NCBI RefSeq assembly: GCF_000787575.1
Contig: NW_012236530.1
Span: 502,734-566,733, forward strand
DNA from: Acytostelium subglobosum LB1
Taxonomy: Eukaryota > Evosea > Eumycetozoa > Acytosteliales > Acytosteliaceae
Length of the DNA stretch: 64,000 nucleotides
Direction: 5' to 3'
Position 1 is the first letter of the stretch. Every line of letters begins with the position of its first letter. Of the stretch, positions 23,958-33,152 are shown in pieces. The notes below the pieces were generated by a model, which did no database searches, was not told the DNA's origin, and saw only the letters and a list, made by a program, of their open reading frames with translations. Made by a program: the position numbers and the translations under genes.

Positions 23958-24604
23958 TCTTTACTTGTTATATGCTGCTGCTTGTTTGTTGCTTGCTGAC
24001 TGGCTGCTGATTGATGATATGTGTTGTAGTTATATAAGTTATAAATATAAATATGTATATATATATATAAATAATGTATGTTACTGTTACAGATTGAGTT
24101 GTTATGCGATGATTCAATATAATGTTGATCTTGATCAATACTTAAACAATGAATTGTTGTTATGTATGTATGAGTATAGATATACAAATATAGATTGTTG
24201 TTGTTGTAGTAGTTAGTTAATGGATGAATGTGAGAATGAATGAGTGAATTGAAAGAATAAATGAAGGTTTGACATCACCACCAACCTCTGAGATTAAGTT
24301 TTTGAATGAATTTTGGACTTTTTCGATCTTGTCAACTCAAGACACAGACGTAGCGTGGAGGTTGTCTTGGCAACGAAGGGTAACGACAAAGATAGGATAT
24401 GAATATGCGTCAATCGCCAACATCGTCTTCATCATGACAAAAATGAATAATAGTGTAATGTATTGTAACTTCATTTATGTTTATTTGTATCATTGTTATT
24501 GTTGTTGGTTTGTATCATCGGAATAATTGATTGCGGGGGCCTAATTGATTGGATGGGAGTTGGAGTTGGGAAGTTGGTAGGTAGAGGTAGGAATGCTAGA
24601 GAGT
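23958..24604. other. AT-rich spacer, no gene seen
   Basis: The promoter side of vps32 (TA-rich near 24040-24080), then the 3' flank of the first RWP-RK gene. A plus open frame at 24269-24526 has no domain and an AT-rich tail; I do not call it. Confidence 0.45.
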
Positions 24605-26080
24605 CTAGATCCACATGGGAGTCAGCATAAGGTCAATATCTTTCTTGATTTTGGCAATGGCTGCATCATTTTGGGATTTGTTGGTTCCTCTCTGGATGCA
24701 TTTCTCCCTGTTGCGTTTGGAAGTCCTTAGCTTCTTCTTGAGCGACACGTATAGACGATGTGGCCAAGGATGGTCTTCAGGATTCAATCCACTGTCCTCT
24801 AAAGCTCGTGAACGGAGCTTACTGAGGAAGGAGCTGGAGATTCCCAGGACAAGGGCAGCATCTGTCTGTCTCATCTTTTGATGCTCCCTGGAGAGGTACT
24901 TGCCCTCACCCTTTGCCTTCTTTAAGGGAGGCGGGGAAGGTGGAGCAATCTCAGGGTAGCTATCACTCGAGAAACTATCAGAGGTGAGCTCGGACGAGTC
25001 TGAAGGAGCAGGGGAGGCGCAGGCATCAGGTAACTGGCTGTAGGTGCACAGTTGTTGCTGCAGGGGTGCCTGTTGTTCGACAACACCCTGAGATAGCAGG
25101 CTCGGATGACCAAGTTGGGCAAAGGGGTTGGCAGTGTAGATGGGGCAATCGGTCGACTGTGGAGTGTTATGTTGTTGTTGTGGCGGCGATGACAATAATG
25201 ATGATGATTGTTGTTGGCGCATGAGATTATTAAAATACTCAAGCGGAATGGTGATGGTTGGTTGTACATGGGGCATCGACAACGAAGGATGTTGTTGCTC
25301 ATAGCAAGGCAGGGGCGAAGTTGGCACCTGGTGTGACAGATGTGTCCACGGCGGTTGGCACATTTGTTGTGGCAGTTGATTCAAAAATGGCTGTTGAGGC
25401 TGTTGGAGCGGCGAAGCTAACAGTTGACTATGTTGATTAGTCAACGGTTGCGACAGTGGCGACAAGGGCGACAATGACGAAGGTTGAGTCATTTGCGACG
25501 ACAAATGCGCCAATGGCTGTGGACACATCGGTGACACCAGTTGCGAATTAAGCTCCTGGGTTGATATGTGCGACGGCATCATTGGTTGTTGAGGCATTTG
25601 GGTCTGATGTTGAGGTATAAAGTTTATACCTGTCTCGGACTGAAACGGATAGTAGTTGGACAGGTACTGCTGTTGGGGCGGATCAGGAGTCTGAGGAGTC
25701 TGGGGAGTCTGGGGAGGCTGTTGAGGGGTATAGCAGGACTGCGGCGTCTCAGGCGGTTGATATGACACACTTTGTTCCTGATTGGTAACGGTGTGGTTCA
25801 CTGGGTGCCAATCACCAGCAGTAGAGTAGAATTGGCTAACATCATCTCCAGCTTGGTATCCGTTGGAAAGGTACGGGTCGGTATGATCATCAACATGTAG
25901 GTGCAGGTTTGAGTTGACATCCTCTCCAACAACATGTTGTTGTGGATCAAACTCGTAGAAGTTGTTGTTGAAGATGTCTTCATCGGGGAACAGTTGTTGC
26001 TGCGTACTTTGTTGTTGGTATTGTTGTTGGTCGTACGATCCAACTGAGGACGAGGACAGAATAGGCAGCTGGGACATCAT
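24605..26080 (-). CDS. RWP-RK-like transcription factor, copy 1
   Basis: An intronless frame of 491 residues. The first 370 are Gln/Pro/Ser rich with poly-Q and PQTPQTPQTP runs, typical of a dictyostelid activator or disordered region. The C-terminal 120 residues hold a diverged RWP-RK domain: RQTDAALVLGISSSFLSKL, then an insert (about 15 residues longer than usual) and HPWPHRLYVSLKKKL in place of RWPxRK. RWP-RK proteins bind DNA in plants (NIN/NLP, RKD) and are also known in dictyostelids. It heads a tandem of three related genes, all minus. The domain is less standard than in copies 2 and 3 because the RK is replaced by RL. Confidence 0.75.
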   Translation of the reverse strand: MMSQLPILSSSSVGSYDQQQYQQQSTQQQLFPDEDIFNNNFYEFDPQQHVVGEDVNSNLHLHVDDHTDPYLSNGYQAGDDVSQFYSTAGDWHPVNHTVTNQEQSVSYQPPETPQSCYTPQQPPQTPQTPQTPDPPQQQYLSNYYPFQSETGINFIPQHQTQMPQQPMMPSHISTQELNSQLVSPMCPQPLAHLSSQMTQPSSLSPLSPLSQPLTNQHSQLLASPLQQPQQPFLNQLPQQMCQPPWTHLSHQVPTSPLPCYEQQHPSLSMPHVQPTITIPLEYFNNLMRQQQSSSLLSSPPQQQHNTPQSTDCPIYTANPFAQLGHPSLLSQGVVEQQAPLQQQLCTYSQLPDACASPAPSDSSELTSDSFSSDSYPEIAPPSPPPLKKAKGEGKYLSREHQKMRQTDAALVLGISSSFLSKLRSRALEDSGLNPEDHPWPHRLYVSLKKKLRTSKRNREKCIQRGTNKSQNDAAIAKIKKDIDLMLTPMWI

Positions 26081-26750
26081 CTTAATTGGGTAGTGATGAC
26101 GATGGGATGGGACAGGGACGTAGTATAGAAACTATTATTTATTATTATTATTATATGTTTGTGAAAGAATAAAGTTTGTGAAGAATCACGTGACTTTTGA
26201 ATAGTGTTGGGTGATGTGAACGCACCCATTCCCAATGCGATACTTTACAAAAGAATTTAATTTGCCCTGGATAATGAGGAAAGGAATCACATCGGAACAT
26301 CCAGTTGAGGGAGTTCATCGTGGATGAGTGCTGAGATAACTCAGGGTTGGGTTTCTGTTATGTGTTGTTGAGGTTGACCAATTAGTTTGTTATGGATCCT
26401 TGTGTGGCCTATTGATTGATCACATGAGTGTCTTGATCCACCAATCATCCCAAGCAGGACAACTACAACAGGTGGAACAATTAATAATATTAATCAATTA
26501 TTCCATCTCTTGTGGTTGGTTGCCTGGGTTATGTGTGAATGATTGTTTGGACTTGGTTCGAATGAATGAATGAATGGATGAATGAATGATTGATTGATGT
26601 GAGCTGGGTATTGGATTGTGTTGATGGATGGGTTAAGATGAAGGGAACAGGACCGACCTACTCCCTCAAAAAGTCATCGCTGCAATCTGGTTGGAGCGCA
26701 TTGACCTGACCAATTGAGGGAGTATTGTTGTTTGGAGCCTTTCCAGTAGG
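26081..26750. other. Spacer between RWP-RK copies 1 and 2
   Basis: Contains AT-rich promoter sequence for copy 1 (ATTATTATT near 26130) and TGAATGAATG repeats near 26565-26600. I see no gene here. Confidence 0.5.
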
Positions 26751-27635
26751 CTACCGTGTTGATGCGCGGATCATCACTGGTTCCAGCAATCTCAGTAGTT
26801 CCATCTCCAATTGCTCAATGTGGTCCAGGGCTTCCCTGGACGGTACATTGCCAGCTCTCATCATATTCATTCGGGCAACCTCAAGGTCTCTGCGAATAGC
26901 GAGCACCTTGCGTTGCGGCCATTGTCTGCCTGGGGCTGCCTCCTTGAAGCGTTTGCTTAAGGTGGTATGTGTCATCCCGAGGTGTGGGGCGGCTTCCTTT
27001 TGCACCATGGAGAGATACCTGGCATTTAGCTCGATATACTCCACGTTAACTTTGGGTGGATGCATGACAACCAGCCCAGTGTACGGTTGCACATTGTACA
27101 CTGGTGTTGGGTGAGGGGCATACGGGATAACCTGTGCACCGTGGGTATACGGGGGCACCTGAGTCTCCATGCCATCAAAGCATTGTGTCTCGTGCACCAC
27201 GTTGTTCAACCGCTCCGAGGGAGGACTGTAGAGGAGGTCCTGTGCCGTGGTCTCGGCATGGTGCAGAGGTAGTTGTTGTTGGTCAAATTGCACATGCTGA
27301 TCCAAAGGCTGGTAGCCATTGGGGTAGGGCAATTGCTGAGGTGGGCCTTGATAGTAGTAGCCAGGTTGGGGCGTCTCAGCATTGGTCAACTCAAACACAG
27401 TCGGATCACAGACGGAGTCTTGGAAGCCCAGATCAAATGATTGATGGATGGGGCTTACAACAAGGGGTTGGTAGTCTATGATTGTTGTACAAGGTGAAGA
27501 ATGTAAACATTCATGGTTCAGGAACTCTTGAGGGTCGTCGGAATCAGCCGAGGGTGCTGCGTCCTGTTGGTAGGTCAAAGATATGGTAGTCATCATGGAC
27601 TGGGATGACTCGAAGGGGGCGCTGGAGCTGTTCAT
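26751..27635 (-). CDS. RWP-RK transcription factor, copy 2
   Basis: About 294 residues from the first in-frame ATG at 27635; the frame stays open to 27680, so a missed short 5' exon is possible. The N-terminal two-thirds is Pro/Gln/Tyr rich. The RWP-RK domain near residues 205-250 is well formed: VQKEAAPHLGMTHTTLSKRF followed by RQWPQRKVLAIRR. A leucine-rich helix follows (HIEQLEMELLRLL), perhaps for dimerisation. Tandem arrangement with copies 1 and 3 implies local duplication, although the N-terminal regions have diverged almost completely. Confidence 0.82.
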   Translation of the reverse strand: MNSSSAPFESSQSMMTTISLTYQQDAAPSADSDDPQEFLNHECLHSSPCTTIIDYQPLVVSPIHQSFDLGFQDSVCDPTVFELTNAETPQPGYYYQGPPQQLPYPNGYQPLDQHVQFDQQQLPLHHAETTAQDLLYSPPSERLNNVVHETQCFDGMETQVPPYTHGAQVIPYAPHPTPVYNVQPYTGLVVMHPPKVNVEYIELNARYLSMVQKEAAPHLGMTHTTLSKRFKEAAPGRQWPQRKVLAIRRDLEVARMNMMRAGNVPSREALDHIEQLEMELLRLLEPVMIRASTR

Positions 27636-28319
27636 CAAAGGGGGCAGGCGGTAACACGTATGATCAGTGTTTGTTGTCAATGAACAATAATATGTTGTTG
27701 AGTTATTTATATATATATTTATATGTCTATACTAAAATGGCATAAAGCATAATGATGTAATGAAAGGATGGTTTGAGGATAGGATGGGATGGGTTGGACA
27801 TAGTAGAAGTGATGGATCAGTTGTGGTGTGAGGTATTGATGTAGGCAGTTTGCTCATCACACACTCACACTAAACTCACCCATCACAATCAAAGTGACAG
27901 GTATTTAAATGAAATTTCAATCAAACTTCGTCCATTATTGTTGCCAGAGATTGAACTCTCTGAACTACAAGACAAAGAAAGAATAGGTGATCCCCGTTAT
28001 CATGATATTATATGGACCACAACAATCAATCAATCCATCAACCAATAATACAAACCAAAGGCAACATACATTGTATATGATTGGCATAACTGTAAGGACA
28101 ATGAGTGTCCAGGATCATACCAATTTTATTGGACGTCCAAAGTTGTTCTTGATCTAAATATATATATATATATAATTGTTCTAATGGGTCATGTACATCA
28201 ATGTTTGAATAAAAGTGATTGATTGATTGAATGAATGAATTATTGAAGATGACCTTTAAAACGCACCTGCATCGATGAAGACCACCGATCTTGTTTGGTT
28301 GTGGCCGACCTCCTTGCTA
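27636..28319. other. Spacer between RWP-RK copies 2 and 3
   Basis: AT-rich, with a TATATA run near 28155-28172 and GATTGATTGAATGAATG near 28217. A short minus-strand string resembling a tRNA T-arm (27950-27975) is not part of a foldable tRNA. Confidence 0.5.
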
Positions 28320-29096
28320 TTATCTTCGAATTTCAACTGGCTTTAATATTATTCGAAGCTTATTCCACAGATCCTCCAGTTGCACTACCAGTTTCTGCTT
28401 GCCCTCCAGAGTATCTGTTAGATGCCAGTTCTTGGATTTTGTGTTGAACCTCCTGATTATTGGCATTGCTTTGCGATGCGGCCATTTCTTATCCACAATC
28501 TCAGACCACCTCTTACTAAGATGTGAGCTCTTCATATTTAAAAAATCCCTGGCTGCTAACTCTTGAGGCATGGCCAACAACATTGGAGTTAGCACCACTC
28601 CATTGAGTGCTGCCATGGGGATATCAGGATAGAGCCGGGTGAGGTCCAATTCACCAGGGCCATTCTCTTGGCTGCAAAAGAATAGGTTGGACATTGATTG
28701 TTGTTGTTGTGGGAGAGACTGTTGGTTGGCTATTATAGGTAAGTTGGGAGGCATCATTGGTGGTGCCCACTCCGTACCCCAAGGATGGAGGGTCGACCCT
28801 AGGCCAAGTGGACTGTGGTCTTGGGAAGCCCAAGGTATAGGAGGGACTGATTGGTATCCCATTAATGATGTAGGTAGTGTTGAAATCGTAGATGTTGTTG
28901 TTGTTGTCGTGGTACTTGTTGTTGAGTTTGATGACTCTGTTAAGGGAGATATAGACTGATGTGAAGATGATGAAGTTGATATTTGAGATGATGAGTCATC
29001 ATCATTAATATGAGTTATCCATGGTATGTTATCGTATTGTTGTGATGGAGACTGTGAATTAATATCTGCTGTACTATTGTTATTATTAATATTATT

Positions 29097-29129
<33 letters not shown>

Positions 29130-29150
29130 GATATTGTTGATGTTGTCCAT
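28320..29150 (-). CDS. RWP-RK transcription factor, copy 3
   Basis: An intronless frame of 276 residues. The N-terminus has a poly-Asn run (NINNNNNNN), then Ser/Thr-rich sequence. The RWP-RK domain is C-terminal: ELAARDFLNMKSSHLSKRW followed by KKWPHRKAMPIIRRF, and then a short Leu-rich helix (LVVQLEDLWNKLRIIL). The spacing between the two motifs is shorter than in copy 1 and similar to copy 2. Like its neighbours it probably acts in the nucleus as a sequence-specific DNA-binding protein; targets are unknown. Confidence 0.8.
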
Positions 29151-29478
29151 TCATTCAATCATTCATTCATTTATCGATTATTAATTGTTTGATATTTAAA
29201 TAGGTAGCGTCTATCACTAGTCTTGTCACTCTCTCTTCCTCTGTCTCTCTCTCTCTCTCACTCTGTCTCTGTCTCTGTTTGTCTCTATGTCTGATCATCT
29301 GGCACAAGAACTGCAATGACCTTCACCGACACTGTTGCGCCTTTTAGCAATCTCGTCTTGTTTCTACCTTCCCACGCTGACTCAGACAAGCTGGTGGAAA
29401 ACTCATGGATAAATGAAGGCGATACACAAACGAATGGAATTGTGATGGAAAAGCCCAAGCAAGTCTGTCTTGTATGTG

Positions 29479-29525
<47 letters not shown>

Positions 29526-29655
29526 AGGTAGTGTAGTGTTAGTATGTGTCATGATTATTCATTTTATATATACACTACACAAGTTCATGATGTCATGTTC
29601 ATTCACTCCAAGAGTGTGATTGAACGTATGTTTGATGAAAGCGAGTCGATTGTGA
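29151..29655. other. Spacer with pyrimidine run and GATT repeat
   Basis: The 5' flank of RWP-RK copy 3, including a CT-rich run (TCTCTCTCTC, about 29228-29290), then unremarkable sequence and a pure GATT repeat near 29480. I see no gene here. Confidence 0.5.
29480..29524. repeat. (GATT)n microsatellite
   Basis: About eleven uninterrupted copies of the tetranucleotide, the longest tract of this repeat that I noticed in the window. Confidence 0.9.
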
Positions 29656-31953
29656 TCATTTATTTGTTTTCCTCCATGATCTGAACCATTTTGATCCTTG
29701 TTTCTGTCTCCTTTGCTGTTCCAGAAGGTCTTGGATTGGATTGTGATAGGCATTGTTGTTTGAATTGACATTGTTGCTTCCATTAACATTGACATTGACA
29801 TTGTTGTTAAAGTTGTTCAGTGGGTTGGTATTGTATCCATTGTTAAACGTCAGATGTTTGGGATCTGACACCAATGATTGTTGTTGCTGCTGTTGCTGTT
29901 GTTGTTGTAGTTGTTGTTGATGTTGTTGTTGTTGAAGTAGTTGTTGATGTTGATGTTGTTGTTGCAATGGAGTTTGATAATGATTGGTACCAAATGCAGT
30001 GGCAACAGAGCTTCCACCATTATATGAGTGAAGGAATGGGTTCTGGAATGAATCCATGCCATTGACCCTGAACTTGGGCTTCTTGGAGTAGGGCAGAATG
30101 TTGTGCTTGTGGCAGTACCACTTCACATAGGCAAACACTGACAGTCCACCAAGGAGTACACCGCCACTGACATAAAAGAATGAGAATGGTGCATGCTCGA
30201 ATCCATTCATCAAGTTCATGCCAAAGAATCCAGTGACCATCGATCCCATTCCAGCCGACATTGTCACCAGACTCAATGTCAAGTTCATCCTCATCATCTT
30301 GTTTCTTGCACTGTATATATATCGATTGATTTGATTGATTGATTGATTGAGTGAGTGAGTGTCGCACTGCTATTGTTATCATATGAACATGTTGATCACA
30401 TACGTATCCAATTGGAAGTTGACGAACTCCTCAGTTGAGGACAACGTCTCCTTAAGTTGACTGATCTCATTTGATATCTGCTCCAACTGTCTCATATAGT
30501 TCTCCAACAATATCTCCAACTCCTCATGCTGATTCCTCTTTCTCGTTCCACTATTCATCATGATCATTCATTGATTGACAAGATTGATTGGGTTAATCAT
30601 CTGATGATGTAGGCTGGTCATCCATGTTTAACATACCCTGTAATGCTTCTAAATGAGAGATACATCAGCGCCATATCCTCATCTGACTCTAGCAGTCTGC
30701 TCAAAGCATCCATGATCTCCTTTGTTGTGACCTCGAATTGATTGAGTCTGTGATTGATTGATTGATGGAGTGATTGGTTAGCTGGTGGAACATGGCATGA
30801 AGGTAGTCCAGAGTGGAGACAACATACCCTTTCTTGTGGAACAACAATAGGTTCTCCAAGTTGTGCTCTGGATTCTCATTAAGACTCTCCAACTCTTTGG
30901 CGATTAATGTACATATTCTCTGATGTTCAGCCGTTAACTTTTTACACTGATGATGGCAATCGAGGAAGGAAGTCAGTCAACTGAATGATCGGATGAAGGT
31001 TCCAGTGTTGATCAATCACTTACAATAAATACAAGCATTGCTTCCAACACCTTGAACTCAAAGGGAAGTGTAAGCGTCTCTGTGAAGAATAGGTTCTGGT
31101 TACCAAGGTACTCGCGAAGTATTGGTACCAGGTCATTCCTGATCAATGGATTCTGTGGATCAAAGAAGATGATCTTGTCATGTTGTACAATCGCTCTAAT
31201 ATACTGTAGTTTGATTGATTGATTGATTGAGTGAGAGTGTCAGCTGCATGATCATCATCTTCTGATGGGTGCGCCACAAGGTATACCTACTCCAATGCTA
31301 ACAATGAACACCTTGTCTCTTGCAAGGATGGCTGGCATCTGTGGAGGGAAGGAGGAGTCGATGGTTCGCAGGTCACGCGCTTGTAGCTTCATTTCGATTG
31401 AGAGGTTGTTCTTGAAGATGATCTGATCGATGAGGTTCCCGCTCAGGTCCACCTCGAGCACCTTGAAGGATCGCGCCTCAGAGTGATACTGTGTGGGCAT
31501 GTCTCTGCTGACAATGTTCTCCTGATCGAATATCTTGGCCTTGATCTCTTTGGACATGGCCAGTGGTGATGCACGTGATCGCAGATGACGGCTGTCTTCG
31601 TAGGCCTTGCCTGGGCCCGATGAGCCTGGCACAACATTGTTAACGCCAAATAATGACGAAGATACAGGAGGTGACTTCAAATAGAATGAATGATCGGAAG
31701 ATGGTGTCGACACACTTGTTGGTGTAGATGGCTTTGAGCTTGCCGATATCTGTGAGTTGGATGTATAGTCTGTGATGATACATGAAAGTTAGTGAGTGAT
31801 TGATTGATTGATTGATTGACAACATTACATACTCTTGCATTGATAAACAAGTCGGTTACAGGTCATTGATGTGATGAGCCTGGTCGAGTGAAGCGTCGAC
31901 ATCGCTTGATACTGCAGCCTCGGCTGAGAAGATATATATCTAAGCATACTCAT
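29656..31953 (-). CDS. MRS2: Mitochondrial magnesium channel MRS2 (CorA family)
   Basis: A multi-exon gene (about seven or eight exons) starting at 31953. The N-terminus is Arg/Ser rich without acids (MSMLRYISSQPRLQYQ), a likely mitochondrial presequence. The matrix domain follows (LDLRTIDSS-like segment LQARDLRTIDSSFPPQMPAIL, PFEFKVLEAML, LLESDEDMALMYL). A long helix (LEILLENYMRQLEQISNEI) leads into two transmembrane segments separated by the signature FFGMNLMNGFE; GMN is the Mg selectivity motif. A Gln/Asn-rich tail of about 100 residues follows TM2. The family forms pentameric channels for Mg uptake into the matrix. Exon edges were placed by GT-AG sites; the donor after VFIVSIG is uncertain. 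Confidence 0.88.
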
Positions 31954-32367
31954 AATGGCTGTTGTTTGATGTTGTTATTGTTGTTGAACGAGTGTAAGCA
32001 TATACCTGTTGCTGCTTGAGATCGATCGATTACAAATACCACTACTACTATTATTAACTAATCAACAAAACAATCAACCTACAATATTAATGTTACTATC
32101 TATCTGTTTGGTTGCAATGACGTAATGTTACTGTGATGATTGATTTCAGGTTTGCCCACTTAGTGTGCAACGAACCAGACGTTGGGAATCCACCATAATA
32201 TAAGAATTAAATAAATTGGACATTTAACTTTATCTAACAGATATATATATATCATCAGAGTATATTATGACTCTCAAGATTGAATAAGAAATACTTCTTG
32301 GGTGTTTAAAAGAAAAAATCCACTTACTCCGCTCTAAAAGCATTGAATTTACTTTTTCCACCCATCC
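31954..32367. other. Spacer upstream of tRNA-Ile
   Basis: The MRS2 5' flank followed by AT-rich sequence. I see no retroelement sequence next to the tRNA, although tRNA flanks are the known target of dictyostelid TRE elements. Confidence 0.5.
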
Positions 32368-32440
32368 GCTCGATTAGCTCAGTCGGTAGAGCACGGTGCT
32401 AATAACGCCGCGGTCGCAGGTTCGATCCCTGCATCGAGCA
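32368..32440 (+). tRNA. trnI-AAU: tRNA-Ile (anticodon AAT)
   Basis: A 73-nt cloverleaf. The acceptor stem GCTCGAT pairs with ATCGAGC and is followed by discriminator A. The D-arm is GCTC-AGTCGGTA-GAGC, the anticodon stem is CGGTG/CGCCG with loop CTAATAA (anticodon AAT), the variable loop is CGGTC and the T-arm is GCAGG-TTCGATC-CCTGC. There is no intron and no encoded CCA. A-box and B-box sequences are intact. It reads AUU and, after A34-to-inosine editing, AUC. Confidence 0.97.
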
Positions 32441-32445
32441 AATCT

Positions 32446-32460
32446 TTTATCTTTTTTTTT
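32446..32460 (+). terminator. Pol III terminator of tRNA-Ile
   Basis: A T-rich stretch ending in nine or more T residues begins a few bases after the tRNA, as expected for RNA polymerase III termination. Confidence 0.7.
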
Positions 32461-33152
32461 GGACTTTTGGATTTTGGACCCGTTAAGGTGTCGAAGGAAA
32501 TCGCGTCGTTGGACAAGGCCTCTCCAGCGAACTTGAAATGAGTTTCAGATCAATTTTGAAAATCACTCCATCAAATCACATATCTAAAACCTCTACTCTT
32601 TTTAATCACTATTGTATATATATATATATAATAATTTATTCCCTTGATTACTTTTTTTTAAGTCCTATCTGATTTACACAATTCAAAATGTAACTTTCAG
32701 AGTTTGTTTGAAGATAAAAATAAATATTATTTGAATAGACAAAAGGAAAAGATATGTTCAAAAGGATGAATTCAAACACACACACTAGTCCACACCCCCT
32801 ACCACGAATACAAACACAAGCATTGTAGTTGTTGAACAACAACTCCTAACATCCAATATTTTAGTTTAGTCTCTTGTTTGTTTGCACTATTAAGGTACAA
32901 ATAATATATTTGCACTTACTTCTACATATACAACCTTATAAAAGTAGTAATACATACTATTAAACGAGGACTGCCAACAATCGCAAACGACTAGCAAAGA
33001 AGACAAGTCCATTTAATATTCACATCCTCTTTCATTCATTCACCAAACATGTATGTTACAACAATCTCAAACAAAACAATAACATACACACATACTAATA
33101 ATATAGCATTAAGTGACAACCATTCAAATACAAAAGATACAAACAAACAAAC
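32461..33152. other. Spacer upstream of PXB-like gene
   Basis: AT-rich promoter region with a TATATATATA run near 32615 and an A/C-rich leader (ACAAACAAACA) just before the start codon. No gene is visible; a minus open frame at 32648-32842 is AT-rich and unsupported. Confidence 0.5.

Noticed and set aside
24269-24526. 85-codon plus frame near the first RWP-RK gene
   Set aside because: It has no start context, domain or splice signal, and the second half is AT-rich spacer.
27945-28070. Possible tRNA on the minus strand (GGCAAC ends and a TTCAATC loop)
   Set aside because: The T-stem does not pair with a 7-base loop, no D-arm or anticodon arm can be formed, and the distance is too long.
29480-29524. 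Regular short repeats considered as a CRISPR-like array
   Set aside because: It is a pure 4-bp microsatellite with no unique spacers, in a eukaryotic spacer.
32368-32440. Search for a TRE-type retroelement next to the tRNA gene
   Set aside because: Neither flank shows reverse-transcriptase coding sequence, an A-rich tail or terminal repeats within the nearest kilobase.
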